Positions 49,504 through 57,936 of a DNA stretch of 64,000 nucleotides are shown piece after piece (position 1 is the first letter of the stretch; each line of letters starts with the position of its first letter). A program made the position numbers and the translations under genes. Below the pieces are notes generated by a model that searched no databases, was not told the DNA's origin, and worked only from the letters and a program-made list of their open reading frames with translations. Source of the stretch: Micromonospora_J zhanjiangensis (lineage in GTDB: Bacteria; Actinomycetota; Actinomycetes; Mycobacteriales; Micromonosporaceae); assembly GCF_042650605.1 (NCBI RefSeq), contig NZ_JBHSBN010000010.1:1-64000 (forward strand), given 5' to 3'.

Positions 49504-52215
49504 CTATGCGGTTGTCCCCGGACCCGGGCCGGTCGTCCCGGCCGGGGACCCGGGTCGGTCGTCCTGGGCGGGCATGGCCCGCAACGCCGCCCACAGCTCG
49601 GTCCGGCCGCCGACGCCGAGCTTGCCGTAGACCCGTTGCAGGTGGTTCTCCACCGTACGGCTGGAGATGTAGAGCTGCTCGGCGATGGTGCGGCTGGCGA
49701 CCCCGGTGGCCGCCAGCCGGGCGATCTGTCGCTCCCGTTCGGTCAGCACCGGCTGCCGGGCCCGCAGCGCCGGGGTGCGGATCACGTCGCAGCGTTGCAG
49801 CAGTTCGCCCAGCCGGAGGTTGGCGGTGTTGGCGTCGGGGGAGCGCTCCTCCCGCAGCAGGCTGGCGGCGGTGGCCGCCGCCTCGGCCGCCCACAGGTTG
49901 AGGTCGAGGGCGGCGAAGCCGTCGGCGACCGCGAGCAGCTCCGCGCCGGACCGGTCGGCGGCCGCTCGGGCGTGCCGGGCCAGCAACGGCGGCAGCGGCC
50001 CGTCCACCGTCTCGACCAGCGTGCCCAGCCGGTGGGTGACGCTCTCCGGCGGACCGTCGCCGCCGGCCAGGTCGGCGTCGGCGGCGCCGAGCCGGACCAG
50101 GTCGTGCAGCGCGAGCACCTCGTGACCGGCGAAACCGTCCGACCGCAGCCGGCCCACCAGCGACCGCAGGGTCCCGATCGCGCCGGGCAGGTCGCCGGTG
50201 GCCGCGGCGGTCGCCGCCCGGGCGTGTTCCCGCCACGGGTAGAGGACCGCCATGCCGGGCATGTCGGCGCGGTCGGACTCGGCCATCGCCTCGACGGCCC
50301 GGTCGGCCTCGCCCCGCAACGCGGCGGCGTGCGCCCGTTCGGCCTGCGCCAGGCTCGCGTAGGCCGGACTCGCGGCCAGTACGGCGCACGCGCCGAGACT
50401 GGTCCGCAGCGCGTCGCCGGTCTGGCCGCGCAGCCGGGCGGCCTGGGCCCGCAGGATGGACAGGTAGCCGGAGCCGAGCCGGAAGTCGCCCGCGTCGGCC
50501 AGGTCGGCGAACTCGTCCGCCACGATGGCGTCGATGCCGGCCAGGTCGCCGGCCAACGCGAGCCGGGTGCCCCGGGCCAGTTCCAGCGCGAGCTGGAGGT
50601 AGGGCATGTCGCTGCGCCACTGGGCGGCCTCGTTCTGCACCCCGGCGACGGCCCGGGCGCTCAGCACGAACTCACCGCGGGCCGCCTGCAGGTGCGCGAT
50701 GGTGCACCGGGCCAGACCGCGGGCGGCCACCGTGGCCGCCGGCCGGTCCAGGATCGCCCGGCCGATCCGCAGCGCCTCGGCCCAGTCCAACCGGTGCAGT
50801 CGCATGATCGCCTCGAAGGCGCGGACCCGGGCCTTGTCGGCCGGGTCGCTGATCTCGCCGGCGGCGGCGCCCAGCTCCGCCACGACGGATTCCCGCCGCA
50901 GTCCCCAGTACGACACCATCCCGTGCACGGTCAACCAACGACTGCGCCGCCGTTCGGTGTTGACCTGGTCGGCGACCTCGTCCAGCACGGCGATCGCCTC
51001 GTCCGGCTGGTCGCTGAACATCCGGATGGTGGCCAGCAGCTCGGCCGCGTCGAAGCCGCCACCGGCGTCCAGCGCCGCCTGCGCCAGCCGGGCCGCCAGC
51101 GGTACGTCGAACTGGCCGAACGCCTGCCCGCCGGCCGCCAGCAGCAGGGACGGGTCCTGCGCGGTGCCCGAGTCCAGCCGCCACACCGCGACCCGCAGCA
51201 GATCGTCGCGCCGCCGCGTGCCGACCGACTCGAGCAGGTCGGCCAGCTGCGCCTTCAACCGGCGGGTACGGCTCACCGGGCAACGCCGGCGGACCACCTC
51301 GCCGTACAACGGGTGGGCCAGCCGGACGTTCTGCCGCCGGTCGGCGGGGGTCACCGCGATCAGGCCGCGTTCCTCGGCGGTCTCCACGTCCTGCGAGGTG
51401 GTGGCGTCGATGAGCAGGTCGAGGCCGATCGGCTCGCCGAGCGCCACCACCTCCACCACGGTCCGTACGCCGGCGCCGAGCTGCCCGATCCGGGTGTCGA
51501 TCAGGTCGTTCAGGCTGGGTGCCAGCTCCAGCCGGCCGGTCCACCGCCACACCCCGTACGTCTGGGTCAGTTCCCGGCTGGTGTGCGCGGCGATGACCAG
51601 CTCCCGCAGCAGCAGCGCGTTGCCGCCGGACAGGCGCCACAGCCGGTCGGTTGAGGTGCCGTCCACCGGACCACCGACGATCTCGGGCAGCAGGTTGGTC
51701 ACGTCGGTCAGGCTCATCGGCGCCAACTCGGCGTGGTCGACCAGGTCGTCCGTCCACAACGCACGGATCGGCAGCGGGATCTGCTCGCCGCTGCGCAGGG
51801 TGCCCAGCACCGTCGAGTTCTCCGACCGGGCGATCAGGTAGACCAGCGCCGCCGACGACGGGTCGAGCAGATGCGCGTCGTCGATGGCCAGCACGATCGG
51901 CCGGCCGGCGGCCTGCTGCTGCAGCGCGTCCACCGCCCAACGCAGGATCCCGGCCGGCGACAGCCCGACCGGCTGGTCGGCCGGCAACACCTGGGCCAGT
52001 CCGCCGAACGGCAGTCCGGCGGTGGCGATGTTGGCGGACGCGGACCAGACCGCGAACTTCTCGGTGGGCAGGCTGCCGACGCCCTCGCGCAGCAGCCGGC
52101 TCTTGCCGATTCCCGCGGTGCCGCTGAAGATCAGACCACGTCCGGTCTCCCCGGTTGCCGCCGCGACCAGTCGGTTGAGTTCATTCGTCCGACCGACGAA
52201 GCTCCACGGACCCAT
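49504..52215 (-). CDS. Large ATP-binding LuxR-family regulator (LAL type)
   Basis: A 903-residue protein from the ATG at 52215. The N-terminal AAA module reads WSFVGRTNELNRLVAAATGE, Walker A FSGTAGIGKSRLLREGVG and Walker B RPIVLAIDDAHLLDPSSAAL. A long helical, TPR-like middle follows. The C-terminal LuxR helix-turn-helix is LTERERQIARLAATGVASRT, IAEQLYISSRTVENHLQRVY. These LAL regulators switch on gene clusters when their NTPase binds a ligand. Two palindromes sit just upstream of its start, possible sites for autoregulation. Confidence 0.92.
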   Translation of the reverse strand: MGPWSFVGRTNELNRLVAAATGETGRGLIFSGTAGIGKSRLLREGVGSLPTEKFAVWSASANIATAGLPFGGLAQVLPADQPVGLSPAGILRWAVDALQQQAAGRPIVLAIDDAHLLDPSSAALVYLIARSENSTVLGTLRSGEQIPLPIRALWTDDLVDHAELAPMSLTDVTNLLPEIVGGPVDGTSTDRLWRLSGGNALLLRELVIAAHTSRELTQTYGVWRWTGRLELAPSLNDLIDTRIGQLGAGVRTVVEVVALGEPIGLDLLIDATTSQDVETAEERGLIAVTPADRRQNVRLAHPLYGEVVRRRCPVSRTRRLKAQLADLLESVGTRRRDDLLRVAVWRLDSGTAQDPSLLLAAGGQAFGQFDVPLAARLAQAALDAGGGFDAAELLATIRMFSDQPDEAIAVLDEVADQVNTERRRSRWLTVHGMVSYWGLRRESVVAELGAAAGEISDPADKARVRAFEAIMRLHRLDWAEALRIGRAILDRPAATVAARGLARCTIAHLQAARGEFVLSARAVAGVQNEAAQWRSDMPYLQLALELARGTRLALAGDLAGIDAIVADEFADLADAGDFRLGSGYLSILRAQAARLRGQTGDALRTSLGACAVLAASPAYASLAQAERAHAAALRGEADRAVEAMAESDRADMPGMAVLYPWREHARAATAAATGDLPGAIGTLRSLVGRLRSDGFAGHEVLALHDLVRLGAADADLAGGDGPPESVTHRLGTLVETVDGPLPPLLARHARAAADRSGAELLAVADGFAALDLNLWAAEAAATAASLLREERSPDANTANLRLGELLQRCDVIRTPALRARQPVLTERERQIARLAATGVASRTIAEQLYISSRTVENHLQRVYGKLGVGGRTELWAALRAMPAQDDRPGSPAGTTGPGPGTTA

Positions 52216-52242
52216 CGACGCAGCATATCGACCGAACCCGCT

Positions 52243-52256
52243 CCGGGTGCACCCGG
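52243..52256. promoter_or_regulatory. 14-base perfect palindrome near the LAL regulator start
   Basis: CCGGGTGCACCCGG, 28 bases before the ATG at 52215. Confidence 0.5.
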
Positions 52257-52274
52257 TGACTGAGTGAAGTTGAG

Positions 52275-52294
52275 TAGCGGATCTATCACCGCTA
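52275..52294. promoter_or_regulatory. Second inverted repeat upstream of the LAL regulator
   Basis: TAGCGG (52275-52280) and CCGCTA (52289-52294) with an 8-base AT-rich centre; on the minus strand the centre contains TGATAGAT, which could be part of a -10 region. Confidence 0.4.
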
Positions 52295-52425
52295 AGTAAC
52301 GGCAGCTCTCGCCCAATATGTGCGTGCACCCATAGCGTGCCGTTGTCCGGTTTTGTCACACCGGTCACTCATCACGTCCGGCCCGGCGGGCCGGCCCGAC
52401 CGCGCCGACACCAGGGAGGCCGCCT

Positions 52426-53961
52426 GTGGAGTCCGGGAAGCTCCGGGAGACCGCCACCGCGGGTCGGGTGCTGACCGGTCCCCGAGCCCGACGGTCCCGG
52501 CGCGGCCCGCTCCGGACCCGGACCAGGGCCAACGAACCCGTGCCGGACGAACCGCTCGCCGTCGTCGCGGTCGGCTCCACCGGCCACCGGCGTACCGCGC
52601 TGCTCGGTGCGCTGCTCGGCACCGACGTCCTGCTGCCGCGGGTGCCGAACGGCAGCTTCCTGGTCGTCACCCACGGCCCGGCCGGCCGGTGCGACGCGTA
52701 CCTGCCCGGCTACCGCAATCCGCAGCCGTACCAGGTGGACCTGCCGGACGGCGGCCCGCTGCCGCGGCCACCGCGCCGGGTGGAGCTGACCCTGCCGGAT
52801 CCGCTGCTGCGGCACTTCGGACTGGTGGACACGCCGGACGTCGGCCGGCTCGGTCCGGCCGGGGTGCGGGTGGTGTTGGAGGCCGCCGGCCGGGGCGGCG
52901 TGCTGCTGCAGGTGGTCGCCGCGGACCGGGCCCCGGACGCGGCCGACCTGAGCCTGCTCGCCGAGGCGGCCCGGGCCGGGATCCGGGTCTTCTTCGCGGT
53001 GACCCCCGGCCCGGACGGCTGGACCACCTGGCCGGACCCCGGCAAGGTGCCCGACGCCGGCGCGGCGGAGACGGATTCCGCGTCCGCCGCCGTCGCGGCG
53101 CACCGGGCCGTCCTGGCGGCCGCCGTGCCCGCCCTGGCCGACGCGGCCTGGTTCGTCGCCGACCCGGCGACGTCGGACACCGCGTTCCTGCGCCGTGCCC
53201 TGATGGAATGGGCCGCCAACGAGGGGCTGCGCCGGGCCAGCGGCAACCCGCCGGTCGTACCGGGCGAGCGCCGGACCGTCCGGGTGCTCCGGGACGCCGA
53301 GGGCTCGGACTGGCAGGACCGCCTCGACCGGGACGCCCGGGGGCGGGCGCACCGGATCCGGCAGCACATCGCCCTGGAGTTGGCGAACATCCACCTGCGC
53401 TGCGTACAACAGCTCGTCTTCGGCGGCGGCTGTCAGGGGCTGCCGGACATGCTGGACCGCGAGGTGCTCGCGCTGTCCCTGGACGCCACCGCCGGATCCG
53501 AGTCGGCCGTGACCGGGCTGCTGGACGACGCGCTGACCAGAGTCTTCGGCGAGGCCTCGGACGAGGGCGTACGACGGCGGGTGGCCGCCGCCGTACGCCG
53601 GGGCTTCGCCGACCACCGCGCGGGTCGGGACCTCGACCGGATGCTGCTGGTCACCAGCACCGGTGGGGTGGCGACCGTGATCGGGGACACCGCCGTGGCC
53701 GCCCTCGCCGCCTACCCGGCCGACCCGTCGGCCGGATCCGTCCTGCCGCCGGTCGGGCTCGCGTTGTCCAACGGCTGTTACCAGTTCTGGCGCAATCCGC
53801 GCAACGCCGACATCGGGAAGGCGCGGTCCTGGCTGCAACGGGCGCTGCGGGAGATCGATCTCGAACTGTCCCGGGAAGTCGCCCGTCGGTTCGAGGCCGT
53901 ACGGCTGGGTCTCGGCGGGGTGCTCACCGAGGCCGTCGAGCACGGTGTCCTGCTCGCCTGA
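52426..53961 (+). CDS. Dynamin-like protein with degenerate P-loop
   Basis: A 511-residue protein from the GTG at 52426 (GGGAGG 7 bases upstream). After a basic 45-residue N-terminus comes VVAVGSTGHRRTALLGALLG, which aligns with the P-loop/helix of dynamin-like GTPases (GKSTLLNALLG) but lacks the Lys. A G3-like LVDTPDVGRLG and a G4-position VFFAVTPGPDGW follow. The C-terminal half (about 290-510) is helical with RDARGRAHRIRQHIALELAN and a long amphipathic end. It probably does not hydrolyse GTP. Membrane association is possible. It is divergent from the LAL regulator and lies before clpS. Confidence 0.65.
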   Translation: MESGKLRETATAGRVLTGPRARRSRRGPLRTRTRANEPVPDEPLAVVAVGSTGHRRTALLGALLGTDVLLPRVPNGSFLVVTHGPAGRCDAYLPGYRNPQPYQVDLPDGGPLPRPPRRVELTLPDPLLRHFGLVDTPDVGRLGPAGVRVVLEAAGRGGVLLQVVAADRAPDAADLSLLAEAARAGIRVFFAVTPGPDGWTTWPDPGKVPDAGAAETDSASAAVAAHRAVLAAAVPALADAAWFVADPATSDTAFLRRALMEWAANEGLRRASGNPPVVPGERRTVRVLRDAEGSDWQDRLDRDARGRAHRIRQHIALELANIHLRCVQQLVFGGGCQGLPDMLDREVLALSLDATAGSESAVTGLLDDALTRVFGEASDEGVRRRVAAAVRRGFADHRAGRDLDRMLLVTSTGGVATVIGDTAVAALAAYPADPSAGSVLPPVGLALSNGCYQFWRNPRNADIGKARSWLQRALREIDLELSREVARRFEAVRLGLGGVLTEAVEHGVLLA

Positions 53962-54056
53962 CTGTGCCGCCGGCCACCTTCGCGCCCCCGACTGTGTCGG
54001 TCGTCCCGTCCCCGGACAGCGCTCCGGTTCCTCGCTTCCCCGGGCTCGGTGGCACG

Positions 54057-54356
54057 ATGGGGGACATGGCGGCTCCACAGGTTGCACCGGTCGAGACGCC
54101 GGACACCGAAGAGGTGCCGGTCGCCGACCGGCCATGGGTGACGATCGTCTGGGACGATCCGGTGAATCTGATGTCCTACGTGACCTGGGTCCTGCAGAAG
54201 CTCTTCGGGTACAGCCACGAGAAGGCCGAGAAGCTGATGCTCGACGTGCACAACAAGGGCCGCGCCGTGGTCTCCACCGGCGCCCGGGAACGGATGGAGC
54301 ACGACGCGTCGCAGCTGCACGCGTACGGCCTCTGGGCGACGGTGGACCGGGCGTGA
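54057..54356 (+). CDS. clpS: ATP-dependent Clp protease adaptor ClpS
   Basis: A 99-residue adaptor. A flexible N-terminus is followed by the ClpS core: PWVTIVWDDPVNLMSYVTWV, LQKLFGYSHEKAEKLMLDVH, NKGRAVVSTGARERMEHDAS and QLHAYGLWATVDRA. Residues DDPVNLM and the VHNKG stretch form the pocket for N-end-rule residues. It hands such substrates to ClpC or ClpA. The ATG at 54057 or 54066 may be used. The last codons and the stop lie in an 18-base repeat that is present three times. Confidence 0.93.
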   Translation: MGDMAAPQVAPVETPDTEEVPVADRPWVTIVWDDPVNLMSYVTWVLQKLFGYSHEKAEKLMLDVHNKGRAVVSTGARERMEHDASQLHAYGLWATVDRA

Positions 54357-54392
54357 GCGGTGGACCGGGCGTGAAGCATGGACCGGGCGTGA
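54343..54392. repeat. 18-bp tandem triplication of the clpS end
   Basis: TGGACCGGGCGTGA occurs at 54343, 54361 and 54379, with a spacing of 18. Because 18 is a multiple of three, every copy ends with a TGA in the clpS frame (VDRA-stop, three times in a row). Confidence 0.9.
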
Positions 54393-54417
54393 CCGGACCG
54401 ACGGGCGGGGTGGCCCG

Positions 54418-54918
54418 GTGAGCATGTTCCGCCGCAAGGGCGAGCACTACGTCGCCAGCTTCGCCACCGACGAGGTCCGGGTGTTGCGCAAGGTGGCCAC
54501 CGAGGTGGTTGGCCTGCTCACCGACGGGTTCGAGCACGGCGACCCGGTGGTGGACCGGCTGTTCCCGGACATCTACCCGCACGACCCGGAGGACTCGGCC
54601 GAGTTCCGCCGCTACACCGAGGGCGACCTGAAGACTGGCAAGATCGACCAGGCGGGCGCGATCCTGGCGGCCCTGCCCGACGACGCCGGCTGCGAGGTAC
54701 GCCTCGACGGCGAGACCGCCGAGGCGTGGCTGCGCGCCCTCAACGACGCCCGGTTGGCGATGGGTGTCCGGTTGGAGATCAAGGACGACACGGACCTCGG
54801 CGTGGAACTCGACACGGCGGTGGGCGCCGATCCGACGTCGACCCGGGTGTTCCAGCTCTCCGTCTACGCCTACCTCGGCTACCTGCAGGAGTCGCTGCTC
54901 AACGCGATGATCGACTGA
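54418..54918 (+). CDS. DUF2017 family protein
   Basis: A 166-residue protein from the GTG at 54418. Features FRRKGEHYVASFATDEVRVL, RKVATEVVGLLTDGFEHGDP, DRLFPDIYPHDPEDSAEFRR and a helical second half VYAYLGYLQESLLNAMID. DUF2017 genes lie beside clpS across actinobacteria, as here, and may serve the same proteolytic path; no activity is known. The gap to clpS is filled by the triplicated repeat. Confidence 0.9.
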   Translation: MSMFRRKGEHYVASFATDEVRVLRKVATEVVGLLTDGFEHGDPVVDRLFPDIYPHDPEDSAEFRRYTEGDLKTGKIDQAGAILAALPDDAGCEVRLDGETAEAWLRALNDARLAMGVRLEIKDDTDLGVELDTAVGADPTSTRVFQLSVYAYLGYLQESLLNAMID

Positions 54919-55007
54919 GTCGCCCGCGGAACCGCGCCGACCCGGCACCCCGTGCGGCGAAACGCCGGGTCGGGGTCAGGCCGGGTCGGGGACCGGCCGG
55001 GTCGGGG

Positions 55008-55868
55008 TCAGGCCGCGTCGAGGGTGGCCAGCTCGGCCTCGGTGAGCACCAGCTCGGCCGCCGACGCCGAGTCGCGGATGGTCTCCGGCCGGCTCGCGCC
55101 GGGGATCGGCAGCACCCGCGGCGACTTCGCCAGCAGCCAGGCCAGGCAGACCTGTTGCGGGCTGACCCCGTGCGCCGCACCGATCTCGGCGTACGCCCGG
55201 AATCGGCCGCCCAGCTCGCCGGCCCGGGCGATGCCGCCCAGCGGGGACCACGGCAGGAACGCCAGGCCCAGCTCGTCGCAGAGCCGCAGCTCCGGCTCGG
55301 AGTCGCGGAAGGCCGGGGAGAACTGGTTCTGCACCGACACCAGCCGGTCACCGAGGATCTCCCGGGCCTGCCGGATCCGGTCCGGGTCGGCGTTGGAAAT
55401 CCCGGCCATCCGGACCTTGCCGGCGTCGACCAGGTCCCGCACCGCGCCGATGGACTCGGCGTACGGCACCTTCGGGTCGGGCCGGTGGTGCTGGTAGAGC
55501 CCGATCGCCTCCACGCCCAGCCGCTTCAGCGACGCGTCGCAGGCCCGCCGCAGGTGCTCCGGCGAGCCGTCGATCGTCCAGCTGCCGTCGCCGGGCCGCA
55601 GGTGCCCGCCCTTGGTGGCGACCAGAACGGCCGAGCTGTCCCCGCCGTAGCCGGCCAGCGCCCGCGCGATCAGCGACTCGTTGTGCCCGACCTCGTCGGC
55701 GTGCAGGTGGTACGCGTCCGCGGTGTCGATCAGCGTGATCCCGGCGTCCAGCGCGGCGTGGATGGTACGGACGGACCGGTCCTCGTCCGGCCGGCCCTCG
55801 ATCGACATCGGCATCCCGCCGAGCCCGATCGCGCTGACCTCGACGTTCCCTATCCGGCGGTGCTTCAT
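55008..55868 (-). CDS. Aldo/keto reductase
   Basis: A 286-residue protein from the ATG at 55868 (AGGAGG 6 bases upstream). Tetrad: Asp and Tyr in AGITLIDTADAYHLHADEVG, Lys in AVLVATKGGHLRPGDGSWTI and His in IGLYQHHRPDPKVPYAESIG. C-terminal LPIPGASRPETIRDSASAAE binds NADPH. It belongs to the YajO/AKR11-like branch. It is opposite in direction to all genes around it and interrupts the otherwise conserved clpS-DUF2017-mec-cysO-cysM order. Confidence 0.92.
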   Translation of the reverse strand: MKHRRIGNVEVSAIGLGGMPMSIEGRPDEDRSVRTIHAALDAGITLIDTADAYHLHADEVGHNESLIARALAGYGGDSSAVLVATKGGHLRPGDGSWTIDGSPEHLRRACDASLKRLGVEAIGLYQHHRPDPKVPYAESIGAVRDLVDAGKVRMAGISNADPDRIRQAREILGDRLVSVQNQFSPAFRDSEPELRLCDELGLAFLPWSPLGGIARAGELGGRFRAYAEIGAAHGVSPQQVCLAWLLAKSPRVLPIPGASRPETIRDSASAAELVLTEAELATLDAA

Positions 55869-55996
55869 CAGGCGCCTCCTCGACATGTCCTCGGTAAGTA
55901 TCTTTCCCCGGGCCCACCCCGGAAACCAGCGGCCCGCCGTGCTGCGGGTGACGGCGACCACGTGGCGACCCGCGCGGCAGGCGGTACGCTGAGCGG

Positions 55997-56485
55997 GTGC
56001 TGAGCATCGACCGGTCGATCATCGACGCGATCGTCGCGCACGCCCGCCGGGACCATCCGGACGAGGCGTGCGGGGTGGTGGCGGGACCGGTCGGCAGCGA
56101 CACCCCGACCCGGCACATCCCGATGGACAACGCCGCCCGGTCGATGACGTTCTACGAGTTCGACTCGATGGAGCACCTGCGGGTGTGGCGGGAGATGGAC
56201 GACCGGGACGAGGAACCGGTGATCATCTACCACTCGCACACCGCGACCGAGGCGTACCCGTCCCGCACGGACATCTCCTTCGCCGGCGAGCCCGGCGCGC
56301 ACTACCTGCTCGTCTCCACCCGGGAGCCGGACACGGAGGAGATCCGTTCGTACCGCATCGTGGACGGCAAGGTGACCGAGGAGCCGGTCCGGATCGTCGA
56401 TGCCGGCGTGGACCCGCACGCTGTCCAGTCCTACATGTTCGGGCAGAGCCCGACGACGGTCGACTACGAGTGTTCCGGTCGCTGA
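55997..56485 (+). CDS. mec: JAMM metallopeptidase Mec (CysO-cysteine peptidase)
   Basis: A 162-residue protein from the GTG at 55997. The JAMM zinc site is complete: Glu23 (HPDEACGVVAGPVG), His79 and His81 (VIIYHSHTATEAYPSRTD) and Asp92. In Mycobacterium tuberculosis Mec (Rv1334) cuts cysteine from the C-terminus of CysO after CysM has built it there. The next two genes are cysO and cysM, so the same pathway is present. It may also trim the extra residues seen on this CysO. Confidence 0.93.
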   Translation: MLSIDRSIIDAIVAHARRDHPDEACGVVAGPVGSDTPTRHIPMDNAARSMTFYEFDSMEHLRVWREMDDRDEEPVIIYHSHTATEAYPSRTDISFAGEPGAHYLLVSTREPDTEEIRSYRIVDGKVTEEPVRIVDAGVDPHAVQSYMFGQSPTTVDYECSGR

Positions 56486-56561
56486 CCTTCCCCCCGTACG
56501 GTCCGGCGCCGCACTCGTACGTCTTTTCGTCCTTCCGTCGTATCCCCAGGAGTGAGACATC

Positions 56562-56849
56562 ATGGCCATCGAGGTTCGTATCCCCACCATCCTGCGCAGC
56601 CACACCGGCGGTGCGAAGATCGTCGAAGGTTCCGGCGACACCCTCGCGGAGCTGCTCGCCGACCTGGACAGCCGGCACTCCGGCCTGCGCGGCCGGCTGG
56701 TCACCGACGAGGGCGTCCTGCACCGGTTCGTCAACGTCTACGTCAACGACGAGGACGTCCGGTTCCTCGGCGCGCTGGACGCCAAGGTCTCCGACGGGGA
56801 CACGGTGACCATCCTGCCGGCCGTCGCCGGCGGCGCGTCCGACCGCTGA
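56562..56849 (+). CDS. cysO: Sulfur-carrier protein CysO (ThiS/MoaD-like), tailed
   Basis: A 95-residue ubiquitin-fold protein: MAIEVRIPTILRSHTGGAKI, SGDTLAELLADLDSRHSGLR, HRFVNVYVNDEDVRFLGALD, SDGDTVTILPAVAGGASDR. Working CysO must end in Gly-Gly so its C-terminus can be made a thiocarboxylate. Here four residues (ASDR) follow the Gly-Gly. They must be removed before use, as the JAMM protease QbsD does for QbsE. Good placement: 76 bases after mec, 12 bases before cysM. Confidence 0.92.
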   Translation: MAIEVRIPTILRSHTGGAKIVEGSGDTLAELLADLDSRHSGLRGRLVTDEGVLHRFVNVYVNDEDVRFLGALDAKVSDGDTVTILPAVAGGASDR

Positions 56850-56861
56850 GGGCGGGCCACC

Positions 56862-57827
56862 ATGGCACGGTACGAGAGCCTGCTCGACGCGTGCGGTGGC
56901 ACGCCCCTGGTGGGGTTGCCGCGGTTGTCCCCGACCGTGCCCGACGGCGCGCCGCCGGTGCGGTTGTGGGCCAAGCTGGAGGACCGGAACCCGACCGGCA
57001 GCGTCAAGGACCGGCCGGCCCTGTTCATGATCCGCGAGGCGGAACGGGCCGGCCGGCTCCGGCCGGGCGCCACCATCCTCGAACCGACCAGCGGCAACAC
57101 CGGCATCTCGCTGGCCATGGTGGCCAAGCTCCGCGGCTACCGGCTGGTCTGCGTGATGCCGGAGAACGTCTCGACCGAACGGGTCCAACTGCTCCGGATG
57201 TACGGCGCTGAGATCATCTTCTCGCCCGCGGCGGGTGGCTCGAACCAGGCCGTGGTCACCGCCAAACAGGTCGCGGCCGAGCACCCCGACTGGGTGATGC
57301 TCTTCCAGTACGGCAACCCGGACAACGCCCGGGCGCACTACGAGACCACCGGACCGGAACTGGTGCAGGACCTGCCGACCATCACGCACTTCGTGGCCGG
57401 GCTCGGCACCACCGGCACCCTGATGGGCACCGGCCGCTACCTGCGGGAGAAGGTCGACGGCATCGAGATCGTCGCGGCCGAACCGCGGTACGGGGAACTG
57501 GTCTACGGGCTGCGCAACATCGACGAGGGCTATGTCCCGGAGTTGTACGACGAGTCCGTACTGACCCGGCGGTTCTCGGTCGGCACCCGGGACGCCGTGC
57601 TGCGTACCCGGCAACTGGTCGAGGTCGAGGGGATCTTCGCCGGCTTCTCCACCGGGGCGATCCTGCACGCGGCGCTGGCCGTGGCGCACGAGGCGGTACG
57701 CGACGGACGCCGCGCCGACGTGGCGTTCGTGGTCGCCGACGCGGGGTGGAAATACCTCTCCACCGGCGCGTACGGCGGAACGCTGTCCGAGGCGGAGGAC
57801 GCCCTGGAGGGTCAACTCTGGGCCTGA
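56862..57827 (+). CDS. cysM: CysO-dependent cysteine synthase CysM
   Basis: A 321-residue PLP enzyme of the O-acetylserine sulfhydrylase fold. PLP Lys49 in WAKLEDRNPTGSVKDRPALF, the phosphate/substrate loop TILEPTSGNTGISLAMVAKL, GGSNQAVVTAKQVAAEHP and the PLP-phosphate loop THFVAGLGTTGTLMGTGRYL. With CysO next door it should use O-phosphoserine and thiocarboxylated CysO as in M. tuberculosis, giving CysO-cysteine, which Mec releases. Confidence 0.94.
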   Translation: MARYESLLDACGGTPLVGLPRLSPTVPDGAPPVRLWAKLEDRNPTGSVKDRPALFMIREAERAGRLRPGATILEPTSGNTGISLAMVAKLRGYRLVCVMPENVSTERVQLLRMYGAEIIFSPAAGGSNQAVVTAKQVAAEHPDWVMLFQYGNPDNARAHYETTGPELVQDLPTITHFVAGLGTTGTLMGTGRYLREKVDGIEIVAAEPRYGELVYGLRNIDEGYVPELYDESVLTRRFSVGTRDAVLRTRQLVEVEGIFAGFSTGAILHAALAVAHEAVRDGRRADVAFVVADAGWKYLSTGAYGGTLSEAEDALEGQLWA

Positions 57828-57828
57828 C

Positions 57829-57920
57829 CGTTCACCCTCGGGCCGGCCGTTCACTCCGGGTCGGCGGTCGGCCGTTCACTCCGGGTCGGCGGTCGGCCGT
57901 TCACTCCGGGTCGGCCGTTG
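57829..57920. repeat. 25-bp tandem repeat after cysM
   Basis: CCGTTCACTCCGGGTCGGC occurs at 57847, 57872 and 57897, a period of 25, with a divergent extra copy from 57829. It lies between the convergent cysM and membrane-protein genes. Confidence 0.85.
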
Positions 57921-57936
57921 CCGGCGCGACGGGCGG

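Noticed and set aside
49841..49848. A GAGCGCTC core resembling a CebR box
   Set aside because: It is deep inside the coding sequence of the LAL regulator, and the flanks match poorly (10 of 14).
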